Shown: piece by piece, positions 9,352 through 18,090 of the stretch
Numbering within the stretch: position 1 is the first letter of the stretch
How the letters are laid out: each line of letters starts with the position of its first letter
Assembly: GCF_001440395.1 (NCBI RefSeq)
Contig: NZ_LLXZ01000177.1
Coordinates: 1-64,000, forward strand
Reading direction: 5' to 3'
From: Bradyrhizobium jicamae
GTDB lineage: Bacteria; Pseudomonadota; Alphaproteobacteria; Rhizobiales; Xanthobacteraceae
DNA: 64,000 bases
Made by a program: the position numbers and the translations under genes
The notes under the pieces: model-generated
Told to the model about the DNA's origin: nothing
Databases searched by the model: none
What the model saw: the letters and a program-made list of their open reading frames with translations, nothing else

Positions 9352-10351
9352 CCATACGCGCTGCGCGCGACGCTCTCTGCTGGAGCTTACCGCGGCGGCG
9401 AGCCGAGCCGTTGACGATGGTCTGTTTGCTGCGTCCAGCGGGATTGCTGCTTCCAACCCGCGATCGGAGCACACAGGCAAGAAGACGTTTGATCAAACAA
9501 TCCTTGCAACGCAAGCGACGGTTCCGAATCCCGTTGCGGTGCTTGGGTCTCAGAATGCGGCGGCGCTGCGCAAGAAGGAACTCCTAGACTCCAACACTAC
9601 CACCGAGCTCCTGGTGAAGATCACCAACGACTATCAAAACATAGCTCTTGAAAACGTCACAGCAAGCCTGGATGCTGCGTTGGACCATGCAAAGGACCTG
9701 GTAGAGACACGCGTGGGAGGCGAAGCGGCATCGAAAGACATCAGCGGCTCCCGTCTTGAAAGCAATTTTTTGACCGTCGTCAAAGAAGCCGCAACGGAGT
9801 TCCGCGCGGATGCGGCCGAATTGATTGTGCAGAAGGAACCAGCTGACAGCGGAGGGCAACCGCAACTGCAATACATGCGCCGGCTCACCGACGAGGCGGT
9901 CAGATTGTTGGACGATCTTCGGAGCGGCAAACTGGAGAATCAGGCGAACTTCATCCTGAGCGAATGCTTCAGAGAGGCCGCCACCGCGTTCTCTATGATC
10001 AATCAGCAGCTCAAGCGGGACGGCTATGCCGCGAGCATTGATCCATCAATCTTCATCTGGCTTGCCAATATCGCCGAACCGGAGACGCGCGACACCGGGA
10101 CCATGCGGCTTGAGATCGTACCCAACCACCGAGGTCGGCCGAGCACGTACGCGCGCCAGGTCGCTCAATTCATCTGGAACCTAGTCGAGGGGCAGGGCTG
10201 CCGGCGACAGGCCGCATATCGGGGGGCGCTCACGAAGTTCACCATAAGCGCGAGTTTCGCCGAGACGGCCTATGCCTTTTGGGAGCCGATCTTCAAACGG
10301 GCGGGACCGCACGTGAAGATGCTGACCCGCATTTCAGATCCAGAAATGTAA
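9320..10351 (+). CDS. Unknown protein translationally coupled to ParA-like ATPase
   Basis: The frame starts at a GTG at 9320, inside the last 32 bases of the ParA-like gene, with GGAGG about 12 bases upstream; coupling of the two genes is likely. The 343-residue product is soluble and mostly helical. Residues around 95-135 (ITNDYQNIALENVTASLDAA, then LDHAKDLVETR) look like the amphipathic helices of phasin-type proteins, but the similarity is weak. The C-terminal third, with SASFAETAYAFWEPIFKRAG, has no recognised domain. The basic, arginine-rich N-terminus might be read-through, with a later start being real. Function unknown; a partner or cargo adaptor of the ATPase is only an inference. 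Confidence 0.6.
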   Translation: MGYRQKRRRASHTRCARRSLLELTAAASRAVDDGLFAASSGIAASNPRSEHTGKKTFDQTILATQATVPNPVAVLGSQNAAALRKKELLDSNTTTELLVKITNDYQNIALENVTASLDAALDHAKDLVETRVGGEAASKDISGSRLESNFLTVVKEAATEFRADAAELIVQKEPADSGGQPQLQYMRRLTDEAVRLLDDLRSGKLENQANFILSECFREAATAFSMINQQLKRDGYAASIDPSIFIWLANIAEPETRDTGTMRLEIVPNHRGRPSTYARQVAQFIWNLVEGQGCRRQAAYRGALTKFTISASFAETAYAFWEPIFKRAGPHVKMLTRISDPEM

Positions 10352-11055
10352 AGCTAAGCAGCGCGGGCATTTGGCGTCTGATTTGACTCGATCTGCGCAC
10401 ACCGGCCGCCACGATCAAGGCACGATGGATTTGCGAGCAGGCACATCAGCAGTTCATCCTTCGATCGCCGTCTCAGCAGTGCCCGTACTGCCGAAAACAG
10501 CTCCTTGGAAAGCCGTGGCGCAAAGCGCTCTGTCCGGGAATGCGCCCGCCGATGGTGGTATGGATACGCGCTAGCCTTGTGGGCGGAAACGCGCTCACAG
10601 CAACAAAATCAACGGATTAGAAGATATTCTGTGCTTTGGGTCCAGGAAGCTTGCTGTCAGGCAGCTAACCTAGGAACTTGGCGTTCGATCAATTGCAAGA
10701 ATCGGTGGTTGCGAGTCCGCGATTTGAATTTGTCCCAAGAATGACCACGAGACATCGAGCGTGATCGCGGGCTTATGCTGAACTTGGACGAAGTTGTGCC
10801 AGTGCTTCTTCGCGTAAGCGGGCTGGGCCGCTCGCCATGAGGGGCGCGGGCAACACGAGCGTCCCTTCCTTTACCGGGCAAATTTGGAGGGGTACAATCC
10901 GGTGACGCTTCAATGCACGGCGAGGCGCGGCCGAGTCGGACGCGGTTTGAAGACTTAGTCGGTTTTCAGCGGCAATGCTCTGATCGAAATGACTCGGACG
11001 AGCGACCCGTGGAATAACCACGTGCAGCGACCGCCTGGATCTTATCTGACAACTG
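10352..11055. other. Mostly empty; start-less frame with a CxxC motif
   Basis: No intact gene. One plus-strand frame (about 10,400-10,620) has no start codon but encodes QQCPYCRKQLLGKPWRKALC before a TAG, a possible zinc-ribbon remnant. The rest shows nothing recognisable. Confidence 0.35.
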
Positions 11056-11307
11056 ATGACACAGGACATTACACTACAAGACGCGATGAAGCGCCTTGAG
11101 CAACACTTTGTGTCTCGCGAGGGAATGCTCACGCATACGCTTACGATGCTGTCGACATCGGGCCAGCCGACGGATGTCACGTTCTATCGACGAAAGCCGA
11201 TATTAGGCGTCCGCGTCAGTACAAAGCTCGGTGCGGCTCGTCTCTATGGGCTCGAAAACCATGTTCCTCGCCTGCTTAGACGCATCGAAACCGAATCCCC
11301 CATTTGA
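11056..11307 (+). CDS. Small hypothetical protein (83 aa)
   Basis: An ATG at 11056 opens an 83-residue frame (MTQDITLQDAMKRLEQHFVS...). It is predicted helical at the N-terminus and basic at the C-terminus. There is no signal peptide, membrane segment or recognised domain, and the upstream ribosome-binding site is weak. Composition is plausible for a real protein, but the zone is decayed, so it may be a fragment. Confidence 0.4.
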   Translation: MTQDITLQDAMKRLEQHFVSREGMLTHTLTMLSTSGQPTDVTFYRRKPILGVRVSTKLGAARLYGLENHVPRLLRRIETESPI

Positions 11308-11876
11308 TTGCATTTCCGGGAAGGGTAGAGCACAGAGATGGCCTCTCAGAGAATATTGACTGTCGTAGTTGGGTCGAACGACCGTCATGCCGGACGTGCT
11401 TGAGGAGCGCGCTCAGGCAGAGGAAGGCGTTTCGGCCGTCTGGCGCCATCAGCCTGGCGTCGTGCCGCTCGATTGAGTGATCGTTTCAGCCCCGATGGAG
11501 CCTTGGCATTGCTCGATGAAACGTGCCGAGCGCCGCATCGATCGGCGGGACATCCAGTCAGCTGCACGTTGTCGGAACGTAATGGCCGCCATTTGGATCA
11601 TTTCAGATTTGGGTGCCGAGCCGAGCGGATAGCAGCGTCTGTCAGCCTTGGTGCGAGGGAATGCGGTTATCCGAATTAGGTTCATCGTTAGCCGCTCGTG
11701 TCGCGTGGCTTGCGCGCAACCGCGACATGCTTTCGATGCACTCAACCTCGTCTCTCAATTTCTTTAGTTCAAGATAGATTTTGGCGAAGTTGGAATTTGC
11801 AGCGATCGCCGGTGCAGGGCTTTTGAGCGTATGCAGCCGCGAGAGAGGCTCGCGATACCATCGCGGAGAACCGTGA
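11308..11876. other. No gene recognised
   Basis: About 570 bases with short frames only. No family signature or RNA gene was seen. Confidence 0.45.
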
Positions 11877-12240
11877 TGTCCAGTCGACATCCTCGGGCGA
11901 GCACCGGCGAGGACCGGGAAAACCTTTATGACGAAATCACCGACAACATCATCGCTGAGCTCGAAGCGGGCGTGTGTGCTATGGGTTCGGCCTGGGGACC
12001 GCGGCGGCGAAGGTGCCCTCGTCGAAGCTTTTGGCCATGCCATTGGGCCTGCACGCCACGATGCGAGGCCGGGCAGATGTCGCAAGCCCAAGCCTGCTGA
12101 TCAATGCCGCCGACGCCAGCGCAGGCCCGATAGAGCCGACGCGGACGTCGCCATGGTGGACGTTCCAAGCCTCTTGGCGGGGGGCGGGATGGAGGCGGCC
12201 TGAGGGCTGGGCACGCTGGCCAATCGGATCGCCAAGATTT
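11877..12240 (+). pseudogene. ArdC-like (DUF1738) antirestriction protein, N-terminal remnant
   Basis: The frame starting near 11877 reads RENLYDEITDNIIAELEAG, the first helix pair of ArdC-type ssDNA-binding proteins (typical form: YE.IT..II..LE.G..PW..PW). After a frameshift, a second frame has GTAAAKVPSSKLLAMPLGLH, and further on WWTFQASWRGAGWRRPEG resembles the family's W.TF.QA..LGG..R.GE block. The zincin-like peptidase part is missing. Such genes travel on conjugative plasmids and ICEs. Recognition is by motif spacing only. Confidence 0.45.
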
Positions 12241-12396
12241 TTTGTTGTTTGCAGTTCACTGCGGGGTGTTGGTATTTGTGTTGGTATCGGTGAGCGTGGG
12301 AGAAAGAAAATCCTAAGATTTCAGTCGGTTAGATATCAATATCCACTACCTCGGACGTAATGGAATGGGTGAAATTCGCATGGTAGGTTTTCCACC

Positions 12397-13221
12397 ATGA
12401 ACGCACATGCTGCCACGGCGCGAGCCGAACGAACCCAACCCGTCCATATCGGCGATCACTTGCGCGAATGGCGGCAGCGCCGCCATCTGAGCCAGCTCGA
12501 TCTGGCGGGAGATGCCGAAATATCCGCGCGTCACCTCAGTTTTGTCGAGACCGGCCGCGCCGCGCCGTCGCGCGAAATGGTGCTGAAGCTCGCCGAACGA
12601 TTGGAGGTTCCCTTGCGTGAACGCAACGTGCTCCTGGTCGCCGCCGGCTTCGCGCCGGCTTTTCCGCAGCGCTCGCTGGACGATCCCGCGCTGAAGTCCG
12701 CCCGTCAGGCGATCGACCTCGTGCTGAAGGCGCATGAGCCCAATCCGGCGCTGGCCTATGACCGCCACTGGAATCTGGTGACGGCCAACCGCATGGTGGC
12801 GCCGCTGCTCGAAGGTATTCCGGCGCGATTGCTCGGGCAGCCCATCAATATTCTGCGGCTCGCCTTCCATCCCGAAGGGTTTGCGCCGCGCACGGTCAAT
12901 CTCGCCGAATGGAGCGCACATCTGCTGGAGCGGCTGCATCGCCAGTGCGAGGCGACGGCCGACCCCGAATTGCTCAAGCTGTATCAGGAGCTGAAGGCCT
13001 ACAAGATGCCGGCGCGGTCCGGTCCGATCTCGGCCGACAATGTCGCGATCCCCTTCAAGCTGCGGAGCGCGGGCGGTGAGGTGCTGAGCTTCATCTCCAC
13101 CACCATGGTGTTCGGCACGCCAGTCGACATCACGCTGCAGGAGCTGGCGCTGGAGACGTTTTTCCCCGCCGACGACCTCACCGCCGAGCGGATGCGGCAG
13201 ATGGCGGCCAGTCTGGCATAA
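12397..13221 (+). CDS. XRE-family regulator with MmyB-like ligand-binding domain (copy 1)
   Basis: The 274-residue protein has an N-terminal helix-turn-helix (REWRQRRHLSQLDLAGDAEI then SARHLSFVETGRAAPSREMV, residues 24-65). The C-terminal MmyB-type PAS-like domain is marked by AYDRHWNLVTANRM and a closing VDITLQELALETFFPADD. Members of this family usually bind a small hydrophobic ligand and control a neighbouring dehydrogenase or hydrolase gene. Here the nearest neighbour is a paralogue of itself, 50 bases downstream, so the two probably form a regulatory pair. This is the first intact, high-GC chromosomal gene after the IS-rich zone. Confidence 0.9.
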   Translation: MNAHAATARAERTQPVHIGDHLREWRQRRHLSQLDLAGDAEISARHLSFVETGRAAPSREMVLKLAERLEVPLRERNVLLVAAGFAPAFPQRSLDDPALKSARQAIDLVLKAHEPNPALAYDRHWNLVTANRMVAPLLEGIPARLLGQPINILRLAFHPEGFAPRTVNLAEWSAHLLERLHRQCEATADPELLKLYQELKAYKMPARSGPISADNVAIPFKLRSAGGEVLSFISTTMVFGTPVDITLQELALETFFPADDLTAERMRQMAASLA

Positions 13222-13271
13222 TCCGTTGACTCGCGGTTTACAGCGGCGCACTCCCTTCGCATAATCGCCGC

Positions 13272-14084
13272 ATGGACTCGCGCCAACATGCACCGCTGCC
13301 GATCAATCCCGTCGGCGACCTCCTGCGCGGCTGGCGCAACCGCCGTGCCATGAGCCAGGCCGATCTCGCGTTCGAAGCCGGCATCTCGATCAAGCATCTG
13401 AGCTACGTCGAAACTGGCAAGGCCGCCGGCAGCCGCGACATCCTGCTGCAACTGGCGTCCGCGCTCGGACTTTCCTTACGCGATCGCAACGCGCTGCTGG
13501 AGGCCGGCGGCTTTGCCCGGCAATATGGCGAACGCGATCTCTCCGCGCCCGAAGTCGCCGACGCCAAGCGTGCGATCGATCTGCTGTTGCGGCGGCACGA
13601 GCCGTTTCCGGCCATCGTCACCGACCGCCGCTGGAACGTGATGCAGGCCAACCGCGCAGCCACGCGGCTGATGACGATGCTGCTCGGCGAAGCGCGGATG
13701 ACGCGGCCGCTCAATCACATGCGGATGTTTCTTGCCCCCGACGAATTGCGCCCATTCGTCGTGGACTGGCCGGATGTCGCCGCCGCGCTCTTGGCGCGCG
13801 CCCGTCACGAGGCAATGGCCGCACCGCTCGATCTGGCCCTGCAATCGACCTGGCGCGAACTATTGAAGCTGCCTGATGTCGCAGCTCCCCAGCTCAACGA
13901 AGCCGATGCGCCGGGACCGTTGTGCGAGGTGCGCCTGAGAAAGGGCGACGTCAGCATCGGTCTGATCGGCGCGGTGCTGACGCTGGGAACGCCGCAGGAC
14001 GTCACGCTGCAGGAATTGCGCGTGGAGATGTTCATGCCGGCGGACGAAGGATCGGAAGCGATGCTTGTAAAACTGGGGCGTTGA
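13272..14084 (+). CDS. XRE-family regulator with MmyB-like ligand-binding domain (copy 2)
   Basis: The 270-residue paralogue of the preceding gene has the same architecture: HTH from about residue 15 (LLRGWRNRRAMSQADLAFEA, IKHLSYVETGKAAGSRDI), then the MmyB-like domain with VTDRRWNVMQANRAA and a closing QDVTLQELRVEMFMPADE. Identity to copy 1 is highest in the HTH and at the C-terminus; the ligand pocket region differs more, suggesting different effectors. The 50-base gap on the same strand suggests co-transcription. The regulated target is not evident. Confidence 0.9.
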   Translation: MDSRQHAPLPINPVGDLLRGWRNRRAMSQADLAFEAGISIKHLSYVETGKAAGSRDILLQLASALGLSLRDRNALLEAGGFARQYGERDLSAPEVADAKRAIDLLLRRHEPFPAIVTDRRWNVMQANRAATRLMTMLLGEARMTRPLNHMRMFLAPDELRPFVVDWPDVAAALLARARHEAMAAPLDLALQSTWRELLKLPDVAAPQLNEADAPGPLCEVRLRKGDVSIGLIGAVLTLGTPQDVTLQELRVEMFMPADEGSEAMLVKLGR

Positions 14085-14380
14085 CTCACTGGCACGCCGC
14101 CACTGGCCGACTGATGTCAGCTTGCCAGATAGTTGGCTGTGATGCCGTCATTTCGGGTCGAGAAGCGCCGATGTTGCTTGCTCAGAACCGCTCGACCATG
14201 TTGCGTGCGGTACCGGACAACCAGCACTTCCTGGAGCACCGAGGCTCTGTGAAATGTGAACAGCTTGGCGGCTTCTGTCGCGCTGAAGACGGTTTGGAAC
14301 AAGAAAATCATGAGACGGCTTGGAACACAAACCATCATGGTGGGTTGACTCGACTTCCCTAAAATCAAGGGAGAACGACC
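14085..14380. other. Intergenic, no gene recognised
   Basis: Roughly 300 bases between the second regulator and a small secreted protein gene. A minus-strand frame here has no supporting signature. AAGGGAGAACGACC just before 14381 is the ribosome-binding site of the next gene. Confidence 0.5.
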
Positions 14381-14632
14381 ATGAAACTTGCGACATTGGC
14401 ATTGGCTTCTGTGTTCGCACTCTCAAGCACGTTCGCGCTTGCACAGACAAAGCAACAATACACAAGTCAGCAGAAGTACAAGTCGGGCCAAAAGTACAGG
14501 TCGGGCGTCAATACCAACCAAGGTACGGTCGGCATGGGTCGCGGCAGCTACGGTCAGTATCAGTACTACGGCAACCCGAACAATAGAGGCGGCCTGGTTG
14601 GCGGCGCGGACGCCGGTACCTACAGGCCGTAA
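14381..14632 (+). CDS. Small secreted protein, Gln/Tyr/Gly-rich
   Basis: The 83-residue product has a clear signal peptide (MKLATLALASVFALSSTFALA, cleaved near AQT). A low-complexity mature part follows, rich in Q, Y, K, G and N: QQYTSQQKYKSGQKYRSG, then GRGSYGQYQYYGNPNNRGG. A GGGAGA ribosome-binding site lies 9 bases before the ATG and a terminator follows the stop, so it is a monocistronic gene. Probably an exported envelope or extracellular peptide; function unknown. Confidence 0.75.
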   Translation: MKLATLALASVFALSSTFALAQTKQQYTSQQKYKSGQKYRSGVNTNQGTVGMGRGSYGQYQYYGNPNNRGGLVGGADAGTYRP

Positions 14633-14636
14633 GAGT

Positions 14637-14667
14637 AGGCGCCGCTTTTCTGCGGGGCGTTTTTTAA
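14637..14667 (+). terminator. Rho-independent terminator
   Basis: A GC-rich imperfect hairpin (GCGCCGC, loop TTTTCT, GCGGGGCG) followed by TTTTTT, five bases after the stop of the small secreted protein gene. Confidence 0.65.
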
Positions 14668-14719
14668 TCCGGAATGCGCACAAAAGCGGACGTCGGTCGA
14701 CCGCTCTGTATGTGTGGGT

Positions 14720-15514
14720 TCAGGACGCCTGAGCCTGCGCGGCGCGGCGTTCAAAGGTCATGGCCTGCAACACTTCGGCAAAGGGGCCCTTGCGGTCGCT
14801 CAGCGTCGCCATGGTCAGCCCCGCGCCGTTGGCGCCTGCACGCGTGCGCGAGCGGATCAAGATCCATTCGCCCTCCGGCGGGCGGAAGAAATAGAGGCTG
14901 ATCTCGGGGTTGATGAAGGTCCATTCGCGCATGTCGACGATCTGGCCGACGCCGCTGGCAAAATCCGCCGCCTGCACCGCCTGCAACAGCGGCGTGTTGC
15001 TCTCTCCCTCGACCATGGGCACGTCGAGCCGCATCCACGCTGCCGCAGGGCCGGGCTTTTCCAGCGCGCCTTCGATCAATCGAACCGAGACGTTCTGGAA
15101 ATAGCGGCTCCATTTCTGTGCGAAGGCGGGCGGCGGCGCACCCGTTTCCGGCGCGGCGTCACCGGCATCTTTCGAGAACGGATCGGCTGGCGACTCGCTG
15201 CCTTGCGCCGTCAACAGCGCCGTGCAGCGGCCGATCTCGACGTCGCTGTCCAGCAGGCGCACCTGGATGGTCTTGGCCTTGCGGCCGTCGCGCAGCATCT
15301 CGGTTTCAACGCCAAAGGCGCGCAGCCCGGCCGGGCGCCAGAGATCGAAGGTGAGGCGGCGGACCGCAAAGCCCGATGCATTGGCCAGCCGCTCGACCTC
15401 GCGCGTCATCAATGCCGTGGTCGCGCTGCCCTGCAGCATATCCGGCGACCATGGCCCGCCGGCGTGTTCGGTGGCACGAAACAGGGGGCCTTCCGGCGTG
15501 AAAATGGCGGTCAT
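14720..15514 (-). CDS. Acyl-CoA thioesterase-like protein (TesB/4HBT_3 superfamily)
   Basis: The start at 15514 (MTAIFTPEGPLFRATEHAGG) is chosen because earlier in-frame codons do not match the family. The 264-residue protein has the double hot-dog pattern of TesB-like enzymes: an N-terminal half with GPWSPDMLQGSATTALM and RRLTFDLWRPAG, and a C-terminal half with PLLQAVQAADFASG and MREWTFINPEISLYFFRPPE. Such proteins hydrolyse acyl-CoA thioesters in the cytosol; the physiological substrate cannot be read here. It is divergent from the DsbA-like gene that follows. Confidence 0.8.
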   Translation of the reverse strand: MTAIFTPEGPLFRATEHAGGPWSPDMLQGSATTALMTREVERLANASGFAVRRLTFDLWRPAGLRAFGVETEMLRDGRKAKTIQVRLLDSDVEIGRCTALLTAQGSESPADPFSKDAGDAAPETGAPPPAFAQKWSRYFQNVSVRLIEGALEKPGPAAAWMRLDVPMVEGESNTPLLQAVQAADFASGVGQIVDMREWTFINPEISLYFFRPPEGEWILIRSRTRAGANGAGLTMATLSDRKGPFAEVLQAMTFERRAAQAQAS

Positions 15515-15676
15515 ATGCAGGGCTCCGCGGTTAAAATCGATGCTTGGAGTTCTAGAAAGGCCGGCCGCCCGCCACAATAACCGCGGAGGTGAAGTGATAT
15601 GAGACATGCGGCGATTGCCCTTGTCTCCTCGCCCGATCAGACTACCTTCCGGCCATCATTCTGCGAGGAGACCCCG

Positions 15677-16342
15677 ATGAGTACCTTAAAGCCCCTCAAG
15701 ATCGACATCGTCTCCGACGTGGTCTGCCCCTGGTGCTACATCGGCAAGCGCCGGATCGAGAACGCCCTGGCGCTGGTGCCGGATGTTCCGGTCGAAGTGC
15801 GCTGGCGGCCGTTCTTCCTCAATTCCTGGGTGCCGCGCGAGGGCATCAGCCGCGACGAATATCTCACCGCCAAATTCGGCTCGGTCGAAGCCTACAAAGG
15901 CATAGCCGGTCGCGTCGTGGCGGCCGCAGGCGAGGAGGGGCTGACCTACCGGCCTGAACTGGTGAAGCGCCAGCCCAATACCATCGATTGCCACCGGCTG
16001 ATCCATTGGGCCGAGGCCAAGGGCAAATCGGCCGAGATGAAGCAGCGGCTGATGGAATTGTACTTTCGCGATGGCGGCGATCTCACCGACGTCAACGTGC
16101 TGGTGCAGGCCGCGGCTGAGGTCGGCCTCGATGCCGACGACGTGCGCAAGCGCCTCGCAACCGATGAGGATGTCGCGATGATCTCCAGCCAGGCGCAGGA
16201 AGCCTCCGACAAGGGTATCTCCGGCGTTCCCACCTTCGTGTTCGCGCAGAAATATGCGGTGTCCGGCGCCCAGCCCGTCGAGCAACTCGCCCGCGCGATC
16301 CAACAGGTCTCGGCTGAGATCAACGCGCAGGCGGCGGAGTAA
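15677..16342 (+). CDS. DsbA-family oxidoreductase, FrnE-like
   Basis: The start at 15677 has GCGAGGAGA upstream. The 221-residue protein begins KIDIVSDVVCPWCYIGKRRI with a CPWC redox motif at residues 17-20 and has the cis-proline region SGVPTFVFAQKYAVSGAQ near the end. There is no signal peptide, so it is the cytoplasmic FrnE/HCCA-isomerase-like branch of the DsbA thioredoxin fold, associated with polyketide tailoring or disulfide handling. The RQPNTIDCHRLIHWAE segment is typical. The gene stands alone between a thioesterase gene and a dispersed repeat. Confidence 0.92.
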   Translation: MSTLKPLKIDIVSDVVCPWCYIGKRRIENALALVPDVPVEVRWRPFFLNSWVPREGISRDEYLTAKFGSVEAYKGIAGRVVAAAGEEGLTYRPELVKRQPNTIDCHRLIHWAEAKGKSAEMKQRLMELYFRDGGDLTDVNVLVQAAAEVGLDADDVRKRLATDEDVAMISSQAQEASDKGISGVPTFVFAQKYAVSGAQPVEQLARAIQQVSAEINAQAAE

Positions 16343-16351
16343 GCGAGGGTT

Positions 16352-16430
16352 CTTCTCCCTCGCCCCGCTCTTGCGGGGTCGAGACGAGCGAAAGCTCGCT
16401 CTGGAGGGTCGGAGTGAGGGGCTTCTCTCC
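16352..16430. repeat. REP-like extragenic hairpin repeat
   Basis: The sequence contains CCCCGCTCTTGCGGGG and GAGCGAAAGCTC hairpins bracketed by CCCTCGCCCC and GTGAGGGGC. This arrangement is common between genes of Bradyrhizobium. It separates the DsbA-like gene from the NIPSNAP gene and could form a stable RNA stem. Confidence 0.7.
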
Positions 16431-16503
16431 GCAAGCGCAGCGTAGCGGTTGACAATGAGTGTCGCCCCGACAACGAACAAGCAGCAAAACCAGGGGAGGC
16501 GTC

Positions 16504-17142
16504 ATGATCTACGAACTGCGAACTTACACCGTAAAGCCCGGCACGCTCGGCGACATGATCAAGGCCGCGAGCACGATATCGCGCGAGATCCGCAAGGACG
16601 ATTACGGCAAGCTGGAAGGCTATTGGTCGACCGAGATCGGGCCGCTCAATCAGGTCCTGCACATGTGGAGCTACAACAGTTTCGACGAACGCACGAAGAT
16701 GCGGGCGGAGCTGGCCAAGAACCCGCGCTGGACCGGTGAGTATGTGCCGCTGATCCGTCCCTTGCTCGTCCGTCAGGAGGTTCGCCTGATGAACGCGGTA
16801 AGGCCCCCGGTTGCCCCGGCATCGACGGGCAATGTCTACGAACTCCGCAACTATCGCGCCAAGGCGGCGGGCGGCCTCAAGCAATGGCTGGATGCGTTCA
16901 CCGGTGTGCTGCCGGAGCGTGAGAAATATTCGAAGATTGTAGGCCTTTGGACGACCGAAGCGGGACAGCCGAACGAGGCCTGCCACATCTGGGCCTATCC
17001 CAGCCTGAACGCCCGCGCCGAAGCGCGGGGCAATGCGATGAAGGATCCGGCGTGGCAGGAATTCCTCGGCAAGGGGCCGGGCTTCCTCGAGGAAATGCAC
17101 TCAACCATCATGCTGCCGGCGCCGCACTCACCGCTGCAGTGA
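16504..17142 (+). CDS. NIPSNAP-family protein with two NIPSNAP domains
   Basis: The start at 16504 follows GGGGAGG at an ideal distance. The 212-residue protein has two ferredoxin-like NIPSNAP repeats. The first opens MIYELRTYTVKPGTLGDMIK and contains HMWSYNSFDERTKMRAEL. The second opens VYELRNYRAKAAGGLKQWL and contains HIWAYPSLNARAEARG. Dimeric alpha/beta-barrel NIPSNAP proteins are soluble; their role in bacteria is poorly defined. The gene converges with the cupin gene, with only 9 bases between stops. Confidence 0.9.
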   Translation: MIYELRTYTVKPGTLGDMIKAASTISREIRKDDYGKLEGYWSTEIGPLNQVLHMWSYNSFDERTKMRAELAKNPRWTGEYVPLIRPLLVRQEVRLMNAVRPPVAPASTGNVYELRNYRAKAAGGLKQWLDAFTGVLPEREKYSKIVGLWTTEAGQPNEACHIWAYPSLNARAEARGNAMKDPAWQEFLGKGPGFLEEMHSTIMLPAPHSPLQ

Positions 17143-17151
17143 GGTGGTCGC

Positions 17152-18090
17152 TCAGGCGCCCTTCAGATAATAATTCGCCCGCTTTCCCAATGCGATCCGC
17201 CGCAGCACGCGGCGTATCGTCATGGAGGAGCCCAGCGGCTTGACTGCAGTCGTTACCGTTCGATAGCACGCAAGCTTCAGCGCATCGAGCCCCGGCTGCT
17301 TGCCGGGCGGCTGCTGCGGCAGGCCGATGCCGCGCAGCATCGAATTGAAGAGGTGCAAATCGTTCATCCGCCGCATTTCGCGCGTCCTCCAGGTGATCGC
17401 GATCGAGATCGAGAATGAACCGGCGGTGCGCACCCAGTGCGGCCACTGATACGGCACGTAGCAGCCGTCGCCGGCAAACAGGTGAAATTCCGTGCCACGC
17501 GGCGCGATGCTCTCGTCGTATTTCAGGTTGCGATGCTTGGTCATCGAGCGCTCGATCTCGTCATCGGAAACGATCGAGCGGTCGGTATTGTCGAAGATGG
17601 TGAAGAATTTTTCGCCGTGGATGTGCACGAAGAAATTGTCTTCGCTGTCGAGATGGAACGGCGTGGTCGAATTCGGCGAGGACACGAACAGGAAGCCCTC
17701 GACCTGCTCGAAGCCGGCATCGAGCAGGCTGTTGAAGCCGCGGGCGCGGGCGACCGACAGCAGCGTGTCCTCCAGCAATGCCCGGTATTCCGGCGAATTC
17801 TCGACGCGCTTGAGCACCATCCATGCGCCGGCGGTTTCGATGCTTCGTACGACCTCGACAGGGTCGAGATCGACGGTGGGGGTCGCATCCGGATCCTGAC
17901 TGATGGCGACCTTGCCGGAATTGTATTCGATCAGGTCGCGCGGCAATTCGGAGGCCAATTGCGCGATGCGTGGCAGCGTCAGCAGTGGATGGCTGGCGAG
18001 TTTGTGGCGGATCGCGAAGGGCCTTAGCGGGAAATCGCGACGGAGTGCGTCGTGCTCGGCCGTAATCACCGGTGCAATGGACGTATTCAT
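17152..18090 (-). CDS. JmjC/cupin-like Fe(II)/2-oxoglutarate oxygenase-type protein
   Basis: The 312-residue protein carries a cupin core with an HxD pair in TTPFHLDSEDNFFVHIHGEK, followed by the strand KFFTIFDNTD, and a distal histidine in GDGCYVPYQWPHWVRT. This is the metal triad layout of JmjC-like cupin-8/cupin-4 hydroxylases, which modify proteins or small molecules. The start codon overlaps the stop of the acetyltransferase gene (18,088-18,092), so the pair is translationally coupled, with this gene second. The substrate is unknown; a joint tailoring step with the acetyltransferase is an inference. Confidence 0.8.
   Translation of the reverse strand: MNTSIAPVITAEHDALRRDFPLRPFAIRHKLASHPLLTLPRIAQLASELPRDLIEYNSGKVAISQDPDATPTVDLDPVEVVRSIETAGAWMVLKRVENSPEYRALLEDTLLSVARARGFNSLLDAGFEQVEGFLFVSSPNSTTPFHLDSEDNFFVHIHGEKFFTIFDNTDRSIVSDDEIERSMTKHRNLKYDESIAPRGTEFHLFAGDGCYVPYQWPHWVRTAGSFSISIAITWRTREMRRMNDLHLFNSMLRGIGLPQQPPGKQPGLDALKLACYRTVTTAVKPLGSSMTIRRVLRRIALGKRANYYLKGA

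Noticed and set aside
8689..10351. Complete plasmid replication or partition locus
   Set aside because: The ATPase alone is ParA-like; no ParB, RepC or iteron array is present, so a replicon origin cannot be supported.
12240..12396. Island attachment site at the end of the IS-rich zone
   Set aside because: No tRNA gene end or matching direct repeat at the left side of the window was found, so an att site cannot be claimed.
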